From: a virus
Direction: 5' to 3' (one strand)
DNA length: 22,107 bases
IMG/VR virus record: IMGVR_UViG_3300032073_000290
Span: 1 to 22,107 of that record
The notes beneath the pieces are model-generated. The model did not search any database and had not been told where the DNA came from. It worked only from the letters and a program-made list of their open reading frames with translations. The translations under genes and the position numbers were made by a program. Position 1 is the first letter of the stretch; every line of letters starts with the position of its first letter. This document shows, in pieces, positions 21,149-22,107 of this stretch.

Positions 21149-21753
21149 TGGTTGAACGAATTATGGACCCTACCAATATTAGGGCAGATCATTTAGAGAG
21201 ATATAACTTTGCCGTAAAGAAACTAAAAGAACTTAAACCAGAGAATATTCTGGATGTCGGTTGTGGTATCGGTTACGGTTCTGTGATTATGCATAACTTA
21301 CTTTGCGCATCTATTGATTGTATAGATAAATCTACAGAAGCGCATGATGTATTTGAGGAAGCATTCAGTCGTGATGTCGGCAAGGTGAACTATATTGTCA
21401 CCGACATTACCAAGCTGGAACCACGTACGTTAAGACCCGCCTATGATGCTGTCGTATCATTTGAGTTTATAGAACACATACCACCAGAACTAGCGCAAGA
21501 TGTATTCGACTTGGCCGCAGAGAAGTCAAACATATTCATCGCATCATCGCCGAATGAATGTGTACGTCCTCATAAACAACCACCAGTGAATGAGTTTCAC
21601 TATAAGCATTACACCCCAGTTGAGTTTGAGGCTATGGGTAAGAAAGCTGGATTCACAAACGTGGAGTTCCACTGCCAGACCAACGGTAGTCACTACATGG
21701 TTAGACCCGGCTTAGAGCAAGGGAAGTTTATGATCGGAGTTTTTACAAAGTAG
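21148..21753 (+). CDS. Class I SAM-dependent methyltransferase
   Basis: 201-aa protein of the Methyltransf_11/23 type: PENILDVGCGIGYGSVIMHN (residues 31-50) is motif I, CIDKSTEAHDVFEEAF includes the motif II acidic residue (Asp60), YDAVVSFEFIEHIPPELAQD (about residues 99-118) is the motif IV/post-motif region, and KPxNEFHYKHYTPVEFEAMG is a typical later segment. A SAM-binding fold is certain; acceptor is not visible, with sugars, lipids or small molecules all possible. The ATG shares its A with the last base of the previous stop (TAATG). Third and last gene of the operon, followed by a structured spacer. Confidence 0.8.
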   Translation: MVERIMDPTNIRADHLERYNFAVKKLKELKPENILDVGCGIGYGSVIMHNLLCASIDCIDKSTEAHDVFEEAFSRDVGKVNYIVTDITKLEPRTLRPAYDAVVSFEFIEHIPPELAQDVFDLAAEKSNIFIASSPNECVRPHKQPPVNEFHYKHYTPVEFEAMGKKAGFTNVEFHCQTNGSHYMVRPGLEQGKFMIGVFTK

Positions 21754-21923
21754 TATGGGTACCCTAGATTTAAAACAAGGGGGCCATATTTGAAAATCTG
21801 CTCATTTTGTCTATGGTAGACACAATATATAGAAGCAGCAGCAAGGGTAATTTTTTTAGCCCCCAGTCTAGATAGAGACTAGCCCACCTCACTATTTAAA
21901 ATGAGGTGAGTAGTATCTAGCAA
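21754..21923. other. Convergent intergenic spacer rich in inverted repeats
   Basis: 170 bp between the plus-strand operon and the minus-strand gene at the right edge. No gene was found. Contents: a palindrome GGGTACCC at about 21757; stem TGTCTA/TAGACA with a TGG loop at 21808-21822, enclosed by CTGCT (21798-21802) and AGCAG (21834-21838); a T7 tract at 21851-21857; AGTCT/AGACT at 21865-21880; and CACCTCA/TGAGGTG at 21885-21908. GGGGGC (21779-21784) pairs with GCCCCC (21859-21864) across the middle. The likely use is bidirectional transcription termination, though no classic hairpin-T-run is present. Confidence 0.5.
21885..21908. repeat. 7-bp hairpin CACCTCA/TGAGGTG near the 3' end of the last gene
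   Basis: CACCTCA (21885-21891) and TGAGGTG (21902-21908) form a perfect 7-bp stem with a ten-base AT-rich loop, 16 bp downstream of the minus-strand stop. It may slow or end transcription from the right. No T-run follows on either strand, so it is at best part of a weak terminator. Confidence 0.4.
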
Positions 21924-22107
21924 TTACTTAACTGCTTTCTGTTTTTGGACTGTAATTGGAATAGCAATTCCAGTTGTTAGATCAACAGAACATAGAGTGC
22001 CGTTAACTTCTTGAATAACTTTATTAGGGTTATTCGCTTTTTTAGTCTTAGGTTGTTTTTCTTTTTTCTCGACGATTAAAGTTTTTAAATCGGCTTGAAT
22101 CTCATCA
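21924..22107 (-). CDS. Partial gene of unknown function, 5' end outside window
   Basis: Sixty codons before a TAA are visible: a Lys-rich stretch (TLIVEKKEKQPKTKKANNPN) and then KVIQEVNGTLCSVDLTTGIA and IPITVQKQKAVK. The basic linker followed by a small beta-type end is all that can be said. It is on the strand of the virion genes but beyond the plus-strand operon, so it likely belongs to another module. No family recognised. Confidence 0.5.
   Translation of the reverse strand, partial: DEIQADLKTLIVEKKEKQPKTKKANNPNKVIQEVNGTLCSVDLTTGIAIPITVQKQKAVK

Noticed and set aside
21754-21923. tRNA or tmRNA gene in the convergent spacer
   Set aside because: No cloverleaf, T-loop (GGTTCGA-type) or anticodon arm could be assembled from the repeats.
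1-22107. Integrase, transposase, CRISPR array or insertion sequence
   Set aside because: No such gene motifs, no regularly spaced direct repeats, and no terminal inverted repeats with target duplications were seen.

Overview
The window is part of the genome of a tailed, double-stranded DNA bacteriophage. The DNA is AT-rich, and gene content and style resemble short-tailed phages known mostly from marine metagenomes: a P22-family portal, a Mu gpT/HK97-type capsid protein, a P22 gp4-like adaptor, LamG-type tail proteins and many tiny Lys/Arg-rich proteins. The host cannot be read from the sequence; a marine alphaproteobacterium is a guess. No integrase, polymerase, tRNA, CRISPR array or insertion sequence was found.

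Layout. From about 20.2 kb down to position 1, nearly everything lies on the minus strand as one tightly packed packaging and virion gene block. In transcription order it holds: terminase small and large subunits; an unusually long portal carrying a C-terminal lytic-transglycosylase-like domain; three genes not expected in a head module (a phytanoyl-dioxygenase-like oxygenase, an FkbM methyltransferase and a sulfotransferase-like protein); a small helical protein; a GroES-like co-chaperonin; a probable scaffold; an unknown protein; a probable head decoration protein; the major capsid protein followed by a rho-independent terminator; then a 3.7-kb stretch (about 5.0-8.6 kb) of very small genes, several strongly basic and two or more probably membrane-bound. 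The block ends with the head-tail adaptor, connector and tail/fibre genes, including a protein with a cupredoxin-like copper-site signature and a LamG-like protein cut off by the window edge.

A divergent 175-bp intergenic region (20188-20363) carries overlapping promoter candidates and inverted repeats. From it a short plus-strand operon reads outward: an unknown 62-aa protein, a TylF-type O-methyltransferase and a class I methyltransferase. These are followed by an inverted-repeat-rich convergent spacer and the 3' end of another minus-strand gene.

How the parts fit: terminase, portal, scaffold, co-chaperonin and capsid genes build and fill the head; adaptors and fibres make the tail. The transglycosylase-like portal tail could open peptidoglycan during DNA entry. 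The five small-molecule-modifying enzymes on the two strands could together alter surface glycans or other host metabolites; this is inference. Four genes of 32-42 codons that are easily overlooked (7176-7274, 7514-7639, 7608-7712, 7937-8065) fill all the apparent gaps in the small-gene stretch.
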